A DNA stretch of 64,000 bases from Mesorhizobium_K sp040049215. Lineage in GTDB: Bacteria; Pseudomonadota; Alphaproteobacteria; Rhizobiales; Rhizobiaceae. The stretch is taken from positions 186,001 to 250,000 of the forward strand of contig NZ_JBDZDN010000002.1 of NCBI RefSeq assembly GCF_040049215.1. The letters run 5' to 3'. A program made the translations under genes and the position numbers. Under the pieces are notes generated by a model. The model saw only the letters and a program-made list of their open reading frames with translations. It searched no databases and was not told where the DNA came from. Of the stretch, positions 9,533 through 19,248 are shown in pieces; positions within the stretch are counted from its first letter, which is position 1; each line of letters begins with the position of its first letter.

Positions 9533-9559
9533 AAAAAAGGCCGGCATTGCCGGGCTTTT
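9533..9559 (-). terminator. Rho-independent terminator after the FadL-family gene
   Basis: Read on the minus strand, AAAAG is followed by a CCGGC/GCCGG stem with a three-base loop and then a run of six T. It lies 19 bases past the stop of the porin gene and just ahead of the ilvD leader, so it separates the two transcription units. Confidence 0.7.
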
Positions 9560-9577
9560 CGCGAGATTTGAAGTTTC

Positions 9578-10882
9578 CTACCAGGCGATCCTGTATCCGG
9601 CCGAGAGGGCGTAGACCCAGTCGCCGTCGACTGTGTAGCCGAAGCTTGCGCCTTCATCGACCACGCCGACGCCTGTCGGTTGAGCCTCGGCCGAAACGCT
9701 GGCCGAGGTCAAATAGCTGATCGCGCCGCCAAACCGGACCTCGCCGCCAAGCTTGTCCTTGAACGAAACGCCGGCGGCGGCTGTGTAGCTGTCGCTGAGC
9801 GTATCTTCGGTGGTCGAAACCCCGCGATCCCAGGTAAGGCCAACCACGCCGGAGATGCTTTCGCTGAAGGCATGGCCGATACCGCCGGTCACTGTCCAGC
9901 CGTCCTTGTAGTAATATTCAAGTTCCCTCGCGCCCGGAAGCGGACCGCCGAGGATTGTATAATCGAGAGTGTCGAGCACGCTCCAGTCCGTCCATCTAAC
10001 CGACCCGAAGGCGAGCCAGCCTGGCGCGATGCCGGACTGTACCTTCAACTCAACCGACTGCGGCAGGGTGCCGTCGGCGACGGCAGGGGCCGGTCCTGAC
10101 GGCCCGTCAAGTGCGGTTGAGAACGTACCGTCCGGCGTGTGATGGACTTCGGATCGGTACATGATCTGGGCCCGCAGGGCAATTTCCGGGATCTCGTACG
10201 CGACACCGATACGAAAGCCCGGTTCGTAGTCACCATCGAACTGCAGGGTGGCATCGGTATTGTTTAGTGCAGTGCCAAGCTGGCCCGCTTGCACCGGTGG
10301 AACTCCCGCTGCGATGAGACCGGCGGCAACCACCGTGCCGTTGAACAAGACGGTCTGACTGTAGCTGAAATCTTGCAAAAATCCGCCCGCAAGCAACCAT
10401 GCCCGACCTTTGGCGAGGTCGAACTTGTAGCCGCAGGTCCCAGCGAATTCATTGGTGTCGAACCCCTCCCTGATCGTGCCTGTCCCATCGGCCAGCGAAC
10501 CGAAAAGGACGGCCTGAGGGCCATATTCTGAATCCGCTCCGAACGGTTGGGTATATGTTCCCGCGCAACGGAAGTCGTCCGTCAGGTTGAACTTAACCGC
10601 AGTGCTCGGAATTGCGTAGGTCTGGGTATAGTCACCGTCGGTGCTTGCGTAGGATTGGCCCGGTGTCAGGCCGGCCAGCGGGCCGGCGGGCGGCGCGGTC
10701 AGAGTCTCATATCCGCGCTTCGGCATGACGACCGTCACGCTCGCCCGCATGTTGAAGTTGCCTTCTTCGAAAATCAGATCGGTATCGGCCACGCCGCGGC
10801 TGAAGCCACCGGCGTTCGCCGTCCCAACCGCCGCCAGCGTCGCGCATCCAGCCAGAAACGCTGTGACATGCAGGCTCTTCAT
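9578..10882 (-). CDS. OmpP1/FadL-family outer membrane transporter
   Basis: A 434-residue outer-membrane beta barrel related to FadL/TodX, which move hydrophobic compounds such as long-chain fatty acids across the outer membrane. It has a signal peptide (MKSLHVTAFLAGCATLAAVGTANA) and then the typical FadL N-terminus GGFSRGVADTDLIFEEGNF, and ends with an aromatic-rich strand and a terminal tryptophan (SAGYRIAW). The start at 10882 is fixed by GGGGAGGAAGGC just before the ATG; an upstream ATG at 10909 lacks this. It forms a single-gene unit with its own terminator. The substrate is inferred from family only. Confidence 0.88.
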   Translation of the reverse strand: MKSLHVTAFLAGCATLAAVGTANAGGFSRGVADTDLIFEEGNFNMRASVTVVMPKRGYETLTAPPAGPLAGLTPGQSYASTDGDYTQTYAIPSTAVKFNLTDDFRCAGTYTQPFGADSEYGPQAVLFGSLADGTGTIREGFDTNEFAGTCGYKFDLAKGRAWLLAGGFLQDFSYSQTVLFNGTVVAAGLIAAGVPPVQAGQLGTALNNTDATLQFDGDYEPGFRIGVAYEIPEIALRAQIMYRSEVHHTPDGTFSTALDGPSGPAPAVADGTLPQSVELKVQSGIAPGWLAFGSVRWTDWSVLDTLDYTILGGPLPGARELEYYYKDGWTVTGGIGHAFSESISGVVGLTWDRGVSTTEDTLSDSYTAAAGVSFKDKLGGEVRFGGAISYLTSASVSAEAQPTGVGVVDEGASFGYTVDGDWVYALSAGYRIAW

Positions 10883-11217
10883 GCCTTCCTCCCCGAAGTA
10901 CTGCCACAAGCTAAATGGACTTCAGCGATTCTGCGCAACTGACAAATTCGCAGACTGTTCGCGTTCCACGGTGCGGAAGCGCAGGTTTTCACGGAGAAGT
11001 TGTGCCTATGGCGCATGAATCACCCATTTTCGGAGGATTCTACGGATTTCTGCTGAGCAAAACCCTTAGGACGCCGCCAGACAGCCTCGAAATTGTGCGG
11101 AATTCACGCGCCTGTTACATTATGGCAACAACGCGGCGAAAAATGGTCGCGATACGGGCGTAACGCTGCGGCATTTCGGCCTACGGAATATGCCGCAGCG
11201 GCAGGTTGTACGGCCGT
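10883..11217. other. Intergenic region, valS to FadL-family gene
   Basis: About 335 bases with no coding potential that I would support. It must contain the promoter of the FadL-family gene on the minus strand and the end of the valS transcript, but I see no convincing terminator hairpin with a T-run or a clear promoter. Confidence 0.5.
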
Positions 11218-14124
11218 TCAGCCTTCGCCGCGCACGCGCGACAGGGCCGTGTCGAGCTTCGTCTGCGCCTCGCGGTACTCGTCGAGCTTCTCGCGTTCGG
11301 CGGCCACCACCTCTTCGGGCGCATTGGCCACGAACTTCTCGTTCGAGAGTTTCTTGTGCAGCCGCGCGATCTCTTCGGTCGTCTTGGCGAGTTCCTTCTG
11401 CAGCCGCGCCGTCTCCGCTTTCACGTCGATCAGCGTACCGAGCGGCAGGCAGGCGGTCGCCTCGCCCAGCACGAACTGCGCCGAAGCGGCAGGCGCGGCC
11501 TCGGCATGGCTGACGTCGCCGACGCGGGCCAGCCGCTTGATCGCCGCCTCGTGACGCGACAGCCGGTCGCGCGTCTCGGCATTGGCGCCGACAAGCACCA
11601 GCGGCGCGATGGCCGAAGGCGGCACGTTCATCTCCGAGCGCACCGAGCGGACACCCGAGACCAGGTCGATCAGCCAATTGATCTCCGCCGCCGCACCGGT
11701 GTCCTCGAAATCGGGCGCCGGCCATGCCGCATGGCAGAGCAGCGTGGCGCGGGGTTCGCTTTCGCTCGCCGTCTGCGCCCAGAGCTCTTCCGTCATGAAC
11801 GGCATCATCGGATGAAGCAGCTTGTAGATTTCGTCGAGCACGAAGGCCATCGTCGCCCGGCTCTCGGCCTTGGCGGCCTCGTCGTCGCCCATGAACACAG
11901 GCTTCAGCAGCTCGACATACCAATCGCAGAAATAATTCCAGACGAAGCGATAGGCCGAGGCGCCCGCCTCGTTGAACTTGTACGATGTGATGCCGTCGGT
12001 GATATCCTTCGCCGCGCGCGTCAGCTCGGTCAGGATCCAGCGGTTGACGGTCAGCTTCGCGTCGTTCAGCCAGAACTCGTCGTTACGCGCCACGCCGTTC
12101 ATCTCGGCGAAACGCGTTGCGTTCCAGAGTTTGGTGCCGAAGTTGCGGTAGCCGGCGATGCGCGCCGGGTCGAGCTTCACGTCCCGCCCCTGCGCCGCCA
12201 TGATGGTGAGCGTGAAGCGCAGCGCGTCGGCGCCGTATTCGTCGATCAGTTCCAGCGGATCGATGACGTTGCCCTTCGACTTCGACATCTTGGCGCCGTT
12301 CTTGTCGCGCACGAGCGCGTGGACATAGACGGTGTGGAACGGCTCCTCCTTCATGAAATGAAGGCCCATCATCATCATGCGGGCGACCCAGAAGAAGATG
12401 ATGTCGAAGCCGGTCACCAGAACGTCCGTCTGGTAGTAGGTATCCAGTTCCGGAGTTTTTTCGGGCCAGCCGAGCGTCGAGAACGGCCACAGCGCCGAGG
12501 AGAACCAGGTGTCGAGCACGTCCTCGTCGCGGGTCAGGATTTTGCCTGGCTCGTAATTCTCAAGCTGGTCTTCGACCCAGGCTTTCCAGGGGCCTTCCAG
12601 CGCCAGATAATATTCCACCGCCGCGCCGAGGGCCTCCTCCTCGGTCTTCTCGACGAAGATATGACCGTCCGGTCCGTACCAGGCCGGGATCTGGTGACCC
12701 CACCAGAGTTGGCGCGAGATGCACCAGGGCTGGATGTTCTCCATCCAGTCGAAATAGGTCTTTTCCCAGTTCCTGGGCACGAACTCGGTGCGGCCCTCGC
12801 GCACCGATGCGATGGCCGGCTTCGCCAGTTCCGCCGCGTTGACGTACCACTGGTCGGTGAGGAACGGTTCGATGACGACGCCCGAGCGGTCGCCAAAAGG
12901 CTGCGTGATCTTCTTGTTCTCGACGTAGGGAACGTCGTTGCCGTCTGCATCCTTGATCGTCACCGCCAGTCCATCGGCGTTGATGGCGGCCACGATGCGC
13001 TTGCGGGCCTCATAGCGATCGAGGCCGCGATACTCGTCGGGCACGAGATTGATCGACTCCACTTCCGAATCGGCGGGCAGTTCGCCGCTGCGGACGATCT
13101 CGACGGCGCGCGCCGCGCATACCGCGTAAGGCTCGCCGTCCTCGCGCATTGCAGCGACTTCGTTCATCAGGCGGTAGAGCGGAATCCGGTTTCGGCGGGC
13201 GACCTGGTAGTCGTTGAAGTCGTGCGCGCCGGTGATCTTCACCGCGCCCGAACCGAAGGCGGGATCGGGGTACTCGTCGGTGATGATCGGGATCAGCCGC
13301 CGGTGCTCTTTCGGACCGACGGGAATCTCGCACAGCTTGCCGACGATCGGCGCGTAGCGTTCGTCTGACGGATGGACCGCCACCGCGCCGTCGCCGAGCA
13401 TCGTTTCGGGGCGGGTCGTGGCGATGGAGATGTAGTTCCGTTCCTCCTGGAAGACGACGGTGCCGTCGGCATCTTTCTCCACATAGGTGTAGGTCTCGCC
13501 GCCGGCGAGCGGGTACTTGAAGTGCCACATGTGGCCATCGACTTCGCGACTCTCCACCTCGAGGTCGGAGATGGCGGTCAAGAGCTTCGGGTCCCAGTTG
13601 ACCAGTCGCTTGTCCTTGTAGATCAAGCCCTGCTTGTAGAGCGTGACGAACACTTCGAGCACGGCCCTGGACAGGCCCTCGTCCATGGTGAAGCGCTCGC
13701 GCGACCAGTCGGCTGACGCGCCGAGCCGCTTGAGCTGGTTGAAGATCATGCCGCCCGACTCGGCCTTCCATTCCCAGATCTTCTCGACGAACTGTTCCCG
13801 CGTCAGGTCGCGGCGGTGGATCTGCTTCTCCATCAGCTGGCGCTCGACCACCATCTGGGTGGCAATGCCGGCGTGGTCCATGCCGGGCTGCCACAGCACG
13901 TTCTTGCCGCGCATGCGCTCGAAGCGCACCAGGATGTCCTGCAGCGTGTTGTTGAGCGCATGCCCCATATGCAGCGAGCCGGTAACGTTTGGCGGCGGAA
14001 TGACGATCGTGAACGGCTCGGCGTCGGCTTGAGCGCCGGCTCCGGCCGCGAAGGCGTCGGCCTCTTCCCAGATTTTCGCGATCTTCGGCTCGACGGTCTT
14101 GGCGTCGTAAGTCTTCTCAAGCAT
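11218..14124 (-). CDS. valS: Valyl-tRNA synthetase
   Basis: Class I aminoacyl-tRNA synthetase charging tRNA-Val; 968 residues, in the normal range. It carries the HIGH-type motif as HMGH (around residue 52), the editing domain between about 200 and 400 (the Thr-tRNA-clearing CP1 insert), the KMSKS loop exactly as KMSKSKGNV near residue 613, the anticodon-binding domain, and a C-terminal coiled-coil arm (LIDVKAETARLQKELAKTTEEIARLHKK). Start is the ATG at 14124. Next upstream on the same strand is popZ, from which it is separated by a terminator. Confidence 0.98.
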   Translation of the reverse strand: MLEKTYDAKTVEPKIAKIWEEADAFAAGAGAQADAEPFTIVIPPPNVTGSLHMGHALNNTLQDILVRFERMRGKNVLWQPGMDHAGIATQMVVERQLMEKQIHRRDLTREQFVEKIWEWKAESGGMIFNQLKRLGASADWSRERFTMDEGLSRAVLEVFVTLYKQGLIYKDKRLVNWDPKLLTAISDLEVESREVDGHMWHFKYPLAGGETYTYVEKDADGTVVFQEERNYISIATTRPETMLGDGAVAVHPSDERYAPIVGKLCEIPVGPKEHRRLIPIITDEYPDPAFGSGAVKITGAHDFNDYQVARRNRIPLYRLMNEVAAMREDGEPYAVCAARAVEIVRSGELPADSEVESINLVPDEYRGLDRYEARKRIVAAINADGLAVTIKDADGNDVPYVENKKITQPFGDRSGVVIEPFLTDQWYVNAAELAKPAIASVREGRTEFVPRNWEKTYFDWMENIQPWCISRQLWWGHQIPAWYGPDGHIFVEKTEEEALGAAVEYYLALEGPWKAWVEDQLENYEPGKILTRDEDVLDTWFSSALWPFSTLGWPEKTPELDTYYQTDVLVTGFDIIFFWVARMMMMGLHFMKEEPFHTVYVHALVRDKNGAKMSKSKGNVIDPLELIDEYGADALRFTLTIMAAQGRDVKLDPARIAGYRNFGTKLWNATRFAEMNGVARNDEFWLNDAKLTVNRWILTELTRAAKDITDGITSYKFNEAGASAYRFVWNYFCDWYVELLKPVFMGDDEAAKAESRATMAFVLDEIYKLLHPMMPFMTEELWAQTASESEPRATLLCHAAWPAPDFEDTGAAAEINWLIDLVSGVRSVRSEMNVPPSAIAPLVLVGANAETRDRLSRHEAAIKRLARVGDVSHAEAAPAASAQFVLGEATACLPLGTLIDVKAETARLQKELAKTTEEIARLHKKLSNEKFVANAPEEVVAAEREKLDEYREAQTKLDTALSRVRGEG

Positions 14125-14210
14125 GGCTGCGCTGTCCGGATTTCGGTCGCTGTAAATCGGAAGGCCGCCGGCAAGTCAACCGCGGGTAGCTGCGGGCGGA
14201 CGGCGCAAAC

Positions 14211-14234
14211 AAAAACGCCGCCCAAGAGCGGCGT
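14211..14234 (-). terminator. Rho-independent terminator after popZ
   Basis: On the minus strand ACGCCGC and GCGGCGT pair across a six-base loop and are followed by a T-run. It lies 24 bases past the popZ stop, upstream of valS. Confidence 0.85.
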
Positions 14235-14258
14235 CAGTCCGTGCGGCAGGCGGCGGCG

Positions 14259-15083
14259 CTATTGCGCGCCGCGCGCCACCCGTTCGATTTCCTCGCGCAC
14301 CAGACGCTCTACCAGCGTCGGCAGGTTGTTCTCCATCCAGTCGCGAAGCAGCGGCGCGATCATCTCCTCGGCCATCTCGTCGAAGGTCTTCCTGCTGCGC
14401 GCGGCAAAGGCTTCCGAAAGCTCGCTGAAGGAGGCGGCCACCTGACGCTCGACCCGCTCCGACAATATGGCAGGCTTGGCTGCGGCGATCTCCACGGCCA
14501 CCGGACGGTTTTGCGTCACGATAGCCGGCCTGCTCTCGATCGCCGCGTCCCGCAACGTCCCCGGCTCGCTCCCGCGCAGCTGGGGCGGCTGAGCGTTGTT
14601 CGCCGGCTCGGGTATGCCGAGCAGCGCGCGGGCGTCCTCGCGCGCTATCCGCGAATTCTCGATCGCTTTCTTGATGTCGTCGGGCGAGCGCTCATAGGGG
14701 GTCCGCTCGGAAACAGGTCGCTCGGGAGCCGGCCTTTCCGGCGGCATGTCCCATCGCGACGGCATCGCCGCGGCCTCGGCCGTGATCTGCGCCTGCACCT
14801 CGGCGAGCGTGACCGGCTTCTTGTGCGCCACCTCGCGCGGCGCCGGCGCGCGCTCCATCGCGTCGATCGGCGTGCGCAGTTCGTTGCGGAAGGCGTCGAC
14901 CTCGATCACCGTGCGCTCGGCCGATTCCGCGGCCGGCGCCGCAGTGCGGCTCTGCTCGGTCCGGGTCTGCTCCGGTTCGTCGGCCTGCCTGCGGCCAGCG
15001 TCATTGTCCTCGATGATGCGCCGGATCGAGGCCAGTATCTCTTCCATGGAAGGTTCGCGCTGTGCGCTGCTTGCTTGTGCCAT
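14259..15083 (-). CDS. popZ: PopZ/DUF2497 polar organising protein
   Basis: A 274-residue protein with the two conserved ends of the PopZ family: an N-terminal helix (REPSMEEILASIRRIIEDND) that binds partners and a C-terminal self-assembly block of helices (FDEMAEEMIAPLLRDWMENN then LPTLVERLVREEIERVARG). The middle is a low-complexity linker rich in Pro, Glu, Ala and Arg (WDMPPERPAPERPVSERT). In Caulobacter PopZ makes a polar microdomain that anchors the ParB-bound origin; in Rhizobiales it marks the growing or new pole. The start at 15083 (MAQASSAQRE) is preferred because the conserved helix begins soon after; an in-frame start at 15191 adds 36 unconserved residues. It ends at its own terminator. 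Confidence 0.9.
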   Translation of the reverse strand: MAQASSAQREPSMEEILASIRRIIEDNDAGRRQADEPEQTRTEQSRTAAPAAESAERTVIEVDAFRNELRTPIDAMERAPAPREVAHKKPVTLAEVQAQITAEAAAMPSRWDMPPERPAPERPVSERTPYERSPDDIKKAIENSRIAREDARALLGIPEPANNAQPPQLRGSEPGTLRDAAIESRPAIVTQNRPVAVEIAAAKPAILSERVERQVAASFSELSEAFAARSRKTFDEMAEEMIAPLLRDWMENNLPTLVERLVREEIERVARGAQ

Positions 15084-15267
15084 CGTCGCGTCCGCCGCCC
15101 CTGACCAATTCGCAGCTCGCCCGCTCACGGGACGAGTCTGCGAATCATTGGTGAAAGCGTAGCGGACGGAACGTCTTAGGAGAATCCCCAAACTCCGGGT
15201 GCCGGGGATTTCAACAGATTGCTATTTCAAAGACTTGCGCGCTGCACCAAGCCGCCGCGCGCAGAGC

Positions 15268-16653
15268 TCAGCGGCCGTCGGGCGTCCGCAGACCGCCCCA
15301 CTTGTCCTTGACCGCGTCGTAGTGCTCTTTCGGCCGGTGCACCGCCACCTGGAGGCCGAGACGCTCGGCGGTGAGCGCACCCATCGCCGAAACGATGGCG
15401 TAGCTGGCCACCACAACGTCGCGTTCGTCACTCGCCAGATTGATCTGCGCGGTAATCACGTCAGCCTGCGAGTCGAGAACGTCGAGCGTGGTACGCTGGC
15501 CGACATTGCGCTCCTCGATCACACCGTTGAGGGCGAGCTGCTGGGCAGCGACCTGCTCGCGGTTGGCGGCGACGCTCTCGCGCGCCGCTACATACTGAGT
15601 CCAGGCCGAGACGATCGCCTGGCGCACCTGGTCGCGGCTGACATCGACCTGGATGCGCGCCTGACCGAGCGATTCCTTCGACTGGCGCACCAGCGCCGAA
15701 ACGCGGCCGCCGGTGTAGATCGGGATCGTCAAGGTAGCGCCGACGCTGGCCGAGTCGTAGGTTCCGTCCTGCGTGCTCCCGACGCCCGGCAGGCCGTTGA
15801 CTTCGGTGTTCTGATAGCTGCGCGCCACGCCGGCCGACGCCGACACCTGCGGCAGAAGGGCGCCTTCGTTCGATTTCACCGCGAACGCCGCGGCATCGAC
15901 CAGATGCTCGGTCGCGATGATCGCGGGATGGTCCCCCGCAGCGATCGCAATCGCCTGTTCCATGCTCTTCGGCAACATCTTGGCGAGCGGCGCCCCGGCC
16001 TGCAACTTGCCCGGATCGTCGCCTATCACCTGCCGGTAGGTTGCCTCGCTGGTCTGCGCCTGCGCCCGGGCCACCGCGAGCTGCGCGACGGCGGCGGAAC
16101 GGCTCGCGTCAGCCTGGGCAACGTCCGTCCTTGTGCCCTCGCCGACCTCGAAACGCGAACGCGCGGCGCGCGACTGTTCGGTCAGGAACTGCAAGTTCTG
16201 TTCGGTCAGAACGGCGATCTGCCGGTCGCGAATCACATCCATATACGCGCTGGCGGCATCGAACAGCGTGTTCTGTTCGTCGTTGCGCAGGCTTTCGACT
16301 GACGCCCTCACCTGCGCCTCGGCAGCGCGGACATTGTTCCTCGTTTGAAAACCGTCGAACAGCATCTGGTCGATCTGCACGCCGAAGGAACCGGTGGTCA
16401 GCCGGCTCCGGCCCTTGGTAGTCGTGTAGTCGATGCTTCCGCTGGCTCCGATGGTCGGACGCCAGCCGGACTTCGCGATCGGCACGTTCTCGTCGGTAAC
16501 GCGCACGCCGGCGCGGCTGGAATTCAAAGTCGAATTAAGCTGGTAGGCTTTTGCCAAAGCGCCGAATAGCGTCTCGGCCGACACCGCCGACGAAGACAGC
16601 GCCGTCGCGGCAAAAAGTACGGCGGCGAGAACTTTCCTGGCTACCAACGACAC
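15268..16653 (-). CDS. tolC: TolC-family outer membrane efflux channel
   Basis: A 461-residue type I secretion/efflux outer-membrane factor. A signal peptide (VLAAVLFAATALSSSAVSAE) precedes two repeated beta-hairpin/alpha-barrel halves; typical pieces are AYQLNSTLNSSRAGVRVTDE at the mature N-terminus and ALVRQSKESLGQARIQVDVS followed by QAIVSAWTQYVAARES in the second half. It forms the trimeric exit duct for RND pumps or ABC secretion. Length and placement behind the pcm-like gene resemble the BepC/TolC locus of Brucella and rhizobia. The partner pump is not in this window. 180 bases separate it from the pcm-like gene, so it may have its own promoter. Confidence 0.92.
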   Translation of the reverse strand: MSLVARKVLAAVLFAATALSSSAVSAETLFGALAKAYQLNSTLNSSRAGVRVTDENVPIAKSGWRPTIGASGSIDYTTTKGRSRLTTGSFGVQIDQMLFDGFQTRNNVRAAEAQVRASVESLRNDEQNTLFDAASAYMDVIRDRQIAVLTEQNLQFLTEQSRAARSRFEVGEGTRTDVAQADASRSAAVAQLAVARAQAQTSEATYRQVIGDDPGKLQAGAPLAKMLPKSMEQAIAIAAGDHPAIIATEHLVDAAAFAVKSNEGALLPQVSASAGVARSYQNTEVNGLPGVGSTQDGTYDSASVGATLTIPIYTGGRVSALVRQSKESLGQARIQVDVSRDQVRQAIVSAWTQYVAARESVAANREQVAAQQLALNGVIEERNVGQRTTLDVLDSQADVITAQINLASDERDVVVASYAIVSAMGALTAERLGLQVAVHRPKEHYDAVKDKWGGLRTPDGR

Positions 16654-16833
16654 ACTCTACCCTCATGCATTCGCAGGAGCCATCAGCCGATTCGGCCGCA
16701 TATGCTCCTCGCCGGCCATCCGGCACCTGGTTTCCGGCCAATCCCACGCTGAAACAATTTGCGTCAAATCGGCGATGATGGTCCCCGGTCCCTAAAGCAA
16801 CATGGCTTAGCGGCTCGTGCAAGAGCCAAGCCG

Positions 16834-17505
16834 TCAGAATTCGAACGCGGGCGCGCGTTCAAATCCCGGTAGTGGCTTTACTGCCGCATTGAACGCTTGG
16901 CGTCCCGTGGCGATGCCGTTGGCTTTGACGTAAATGCGCGCCGCGCCGGCATTGCCGCTGCCCTCGGTGACGACAAGCCGGCCGCCTTCCGCAAGTTGCC
17001 CAAGCAAGGCCTCCGGAAGCACGTCGACGCTGCCGCCGACGAAGATGACGTCATAGGGAGCGCCTTGCTTGTAACCGGCCTGCAGAGGCCCGCGCACCAC
17101 CGAGACATTGCCGTAGCCGAGGCCGGCGAGATTTGCCGCGGCTTGATCGGCGAGCGAATTGTCGCACTCCAGGGCTACGACGGATTTGGCCAGCCGGGAC
17201 AGCACCGCCGCCGAATAGCCGGTGCAGGTTCCGACATCGAGCACCTTGTCGTTGGCGCCGACTTCGGCAAGCTGGATGAGCTTGGCGAGCGGCGACGGCT
17301 TCATCAGATAGCGAGCGCCCTGTCCGCCCTGGCCGGAGACGGCAATGTTGTCGTCGATATAGGCAAGCGCCTTGCGAGGCTCGGGCACGAATACCTCGCG
17401 CGGCACCTCGAGCATTGCCGACAGCAGCGGCTGGGAAGTCACGTCGGTCGTACGCAACTGGCCGTCGACCATCTTGACGCGAAGTTCGGAGAAATCGGCG
17501 GTCAT
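16834..17505 (-). CDS. pcm: Protein-L-isoaspartate O-methyltransferase-like protein
   Basis: A 223-residue class I SAM methyltransferase of the PCMT family. The N-terminal block (KMVDGQLRTTDVTSQPLLSA) and the SAM loop VLDVGTCTGYSAAVLSRLA are clear. The loop reads GTCTG where classical PCMT enzymes have GTGSG, and the usual substrate motifs are less obvious, so true isoaspartyl repair is not assured; many rhizobial genomes have this version next to tolC. It sits upstream of tolC on the same strand, and downstream (on the minus strand) of the tRNA-Cys gene. Confidence 0.8.
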   Translation of the reverse strand: MTADFSELRVKMVDGQLRTTDVTSQPLLSAMLEVPREVFVPEPRKALAYIDDNIAVSGQGGQGARYLMKPSPLAKLIQLAEVGANDKVLDVGTCTGYSAAVLSRLAKSVVALECDNSLADQAAANLAGLGYGNVSVVRGPLQAGYKQGAPYDVIFVGGSVDVLPEALLGQLAEGGRLVVTEGSGNAGAARIYVKANGIATGRQAFNAAVKPLPGFERAPAFEF

Positions 17506-17592
17506 CTTCGTTTGGCCCGACTATGCGCGCGCCGCGCGCCCCTCAGTTACGCATCCCAAGGCGATGGAACCGCCTGGACGCAACGCGCGAAG

Positions 17593-17666
17593 TGGAGGCC
17601 TCGCCCGGAATCGAACCGGGGTGCAAGGATTTGCAGTCCTCTGCGTAACCACTCCGCCACGAGGCC
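17593..17666 (-). tRNA. tRNA-Cys (anticodon GCA)
   Basis: Minus-strand cloverleaf: acceptor GGCCTCG/CGAGGCC, anticodon loop with GCA in the sequence GGACTGCAAATCC, T-arm GGTTCGATTCC, and an encoded 3' CCA (bases 17593-17595). Confidence 0.96.
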
Positions 17667-17818
17667 TCGCCGTTTCGGGCGCACGGTTCCAATATGTTGC
17701 GGCAGAAATGGCGTCAAGCCGTCGGGCTTCGATCCGCAAGCTTTCCCCGGCCGGGCCGACGTCCGCTTGATGCCACCGCAATCGCGGACTGACCGCAAGG
17801 CTCGCCAATGTCGCAATG

Positions 17819-18592
17819 TCATGAACTTCCTATCGGATGTTCCTTGAGAAACCCGACAACGCGCGCCTTGAAGCTGCGGTCGCCGACGGCAAGCATATGG
17901 TCGCGCCCCTCGATCGGGAAGCCTTCTGCGTTCGGCATCATCCCGGCAAGTTCCTCGGGCGAACCGGCTATGTCGTCCCTGGTTCCGACGGCCACCAGTG
18001 TCGGTTGCGCGATGCGGGCGACCTCCGCCTCGGTCAGCAGCGTCCGCGAGGCGACGATGCAGGCGGCGAGCGCCTTGCGGTCGCTTTTGGTCTGGTCGGC
18101 AAAGGCGCGAAAGCTCTTGCCGCGCGGGTGGGTGACGCTGCCGGCATCATCGGCCAGCAGCGCGGAGGCGATTGGATCCCATTCGCCGACGCCATCGACC
18201 ATGCCGCTGCCCAGCCCGCCGAAGATCAGCGTAGCGACCTTTTGCGGCTCCGCGAGCGCCAGGAAGGCTGCTATGCGCGCGCCCATCGAATATCCCATCA
18301 CGTGAGCCCGGGTGATACCGAGGTGGTCGAGCAGGGCCGAAGCGTCGCCGGCCATCTTCTCGGGCGTATAGTCCGCCGCAACGTAGCTCTTCGAGGTTGC
18401 ACCGTGGCCGCGATTGTCGAAGGCGATGGTGCGGTAGCCGGCGTCGTTCAGCGTCTTCACCCAGCCCGTTGCCACCCAGTTGACCATATGGGTCGAGGCG
18501 AAGCCGTGGATCAGCAGCACCGGCTCGGCGCCGGGCGCAGGCTGTTGGTCGATGAAGGCGAAATCGAAGCCGTCATGCTCGAAGAACTGCAT
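17819..18592 (-). CDS. Alpha/beta hydrolase
   Basis: A 257-residue soluble hydrolase from the ATG at 18592; a GTG at 18625 would add 11 residues. It has the oxyanion motif LLIHGFAST, nucleophile elbow GYSMGA, acid region VGTRDDIAGSPEE and catalytic histidine GRDHMLAV near the C-terminus, so the triad looks complete. The family covers esterases, haloperoxidases and C-C hydrolases, and no substrate can be assigned. It is monocistronic, upstream of tRNA-Cys on the minus strand. Confidence 0.87.
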   Translation of the reverse strand: MQFFEHDGFDFAFIDQQPAPGAEPVLLIHGFASTHMVNWVATGWVKTLNDAGYRTIAFDNRGHGATSKSYVAADYTPEKMAGDASALLDHLGITRAHVMGYSMGARIAAFLALAEPQKVATLIFGGLGSGMVDGVGEWDPIASALLADDAGSVTHPRGKSFRAFADQTKSDRKALAACIVASRTLLTEAEVARIAQPTLVAVGTRDDIAGSPEELAGMMPNAEGFPIEGRDHMLAVGDRSFKARVVGFLKEHPIGSS

Positions 18593-18695
18593 CGCGCCGG
18601 CAATTCCCTTCAGGGTCGAGACCACGTTTGCCGCCTGCCTGGATTCTGGCCAACCCGACCGCGCCCGACCGCGCCTAGGCCTCTGGCCCTAGCCG

Positions 18696-19199
18696 TCATT
18701 GCCTACCGGCCGCCGCGGCGATCGTCGGATGGCGCAATATGTCGCCGTCCTTGATGCCCGCCTTCTCCGCAGTGCCGCGCTTGAGTTCGAGCACGAACCG
18801 AACCGGTTCGCCCGGCGAGATCGGCGCTTCCGAAAATGGCTCGCCCGGCAATATGCCGCGTACCCTGCCGTCCTCTCCGATGAAGATGAGATCGAGCGGC
18901 ATGGGCGTATTCTTCATCCAGAAGCCGACCTCTTTGGTTTCGGAAAACACGAACAGCATGCCGTGGTCATCGTCCATGGTCTGGCGGAACATCAGCCCGG
19001 CGGAACGTTCGCTCCCGTCGTCGGCGATTTCGATCGTAAAAGATCGCTCGCCGCCGGCCGTCTCGGCCACCAGCGGCGCCGCATCGACCGGCAGGCGCAT
19101 CGCCTGGTCCGCCGACGACTGCGGCATGCCGATATAGAAACCGAGCGCGGCGACGATGGCCACGACCGCAACGACAGCAAGCAGGGATTTGCGAATCAT
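18696..19199 (-). CDS. DUF192 family exported protein
   Basis: A 167-residue protein with an N-terminal membrane/signal segment (KSLLAVVAVVAIVAALGFYI) and a DUF192 domain: EIADDGSERSAGLMFRQTMD, MLFVFSETKEVGFWMKNT, PMPLDLIFIGEDGRV. The domain is widely conserved and of unknown function, likely periplasmic here. The start MIRK (19199) places the hydrophobic segment right at the N-terminus. The gene follows the cold-shock gene on the same strand with about 50 bases between; this pairing is common in Rhizobiales. Confidence 0.88.
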   Translation of the reverse strand: MIRKSLLAVVAVVAIVAALGFYIGMPQSSADQAMRLPVDAAPLVAETAGGERSFTIEIADDGSERSAGLMFRQTMDDDHGMLFVFSETKEVGFWMKNTPMPLDLIFIGEDGRVRGILPGEPFSEAPISPGEPVRFVLELKRGTAEKAGIKDGDILRHPTIAAAAGRQ

Positions 19200-19248
19200 T
19201 CGGGCGGTCCCAAGATCACCGGCGGGCCACGGCGCGCCTAGGACCAAT

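Noticed and set aside
14212..14258. Possible small gene between valS and popZ
   Set aside because: The gap is taken by the popZ terminator.
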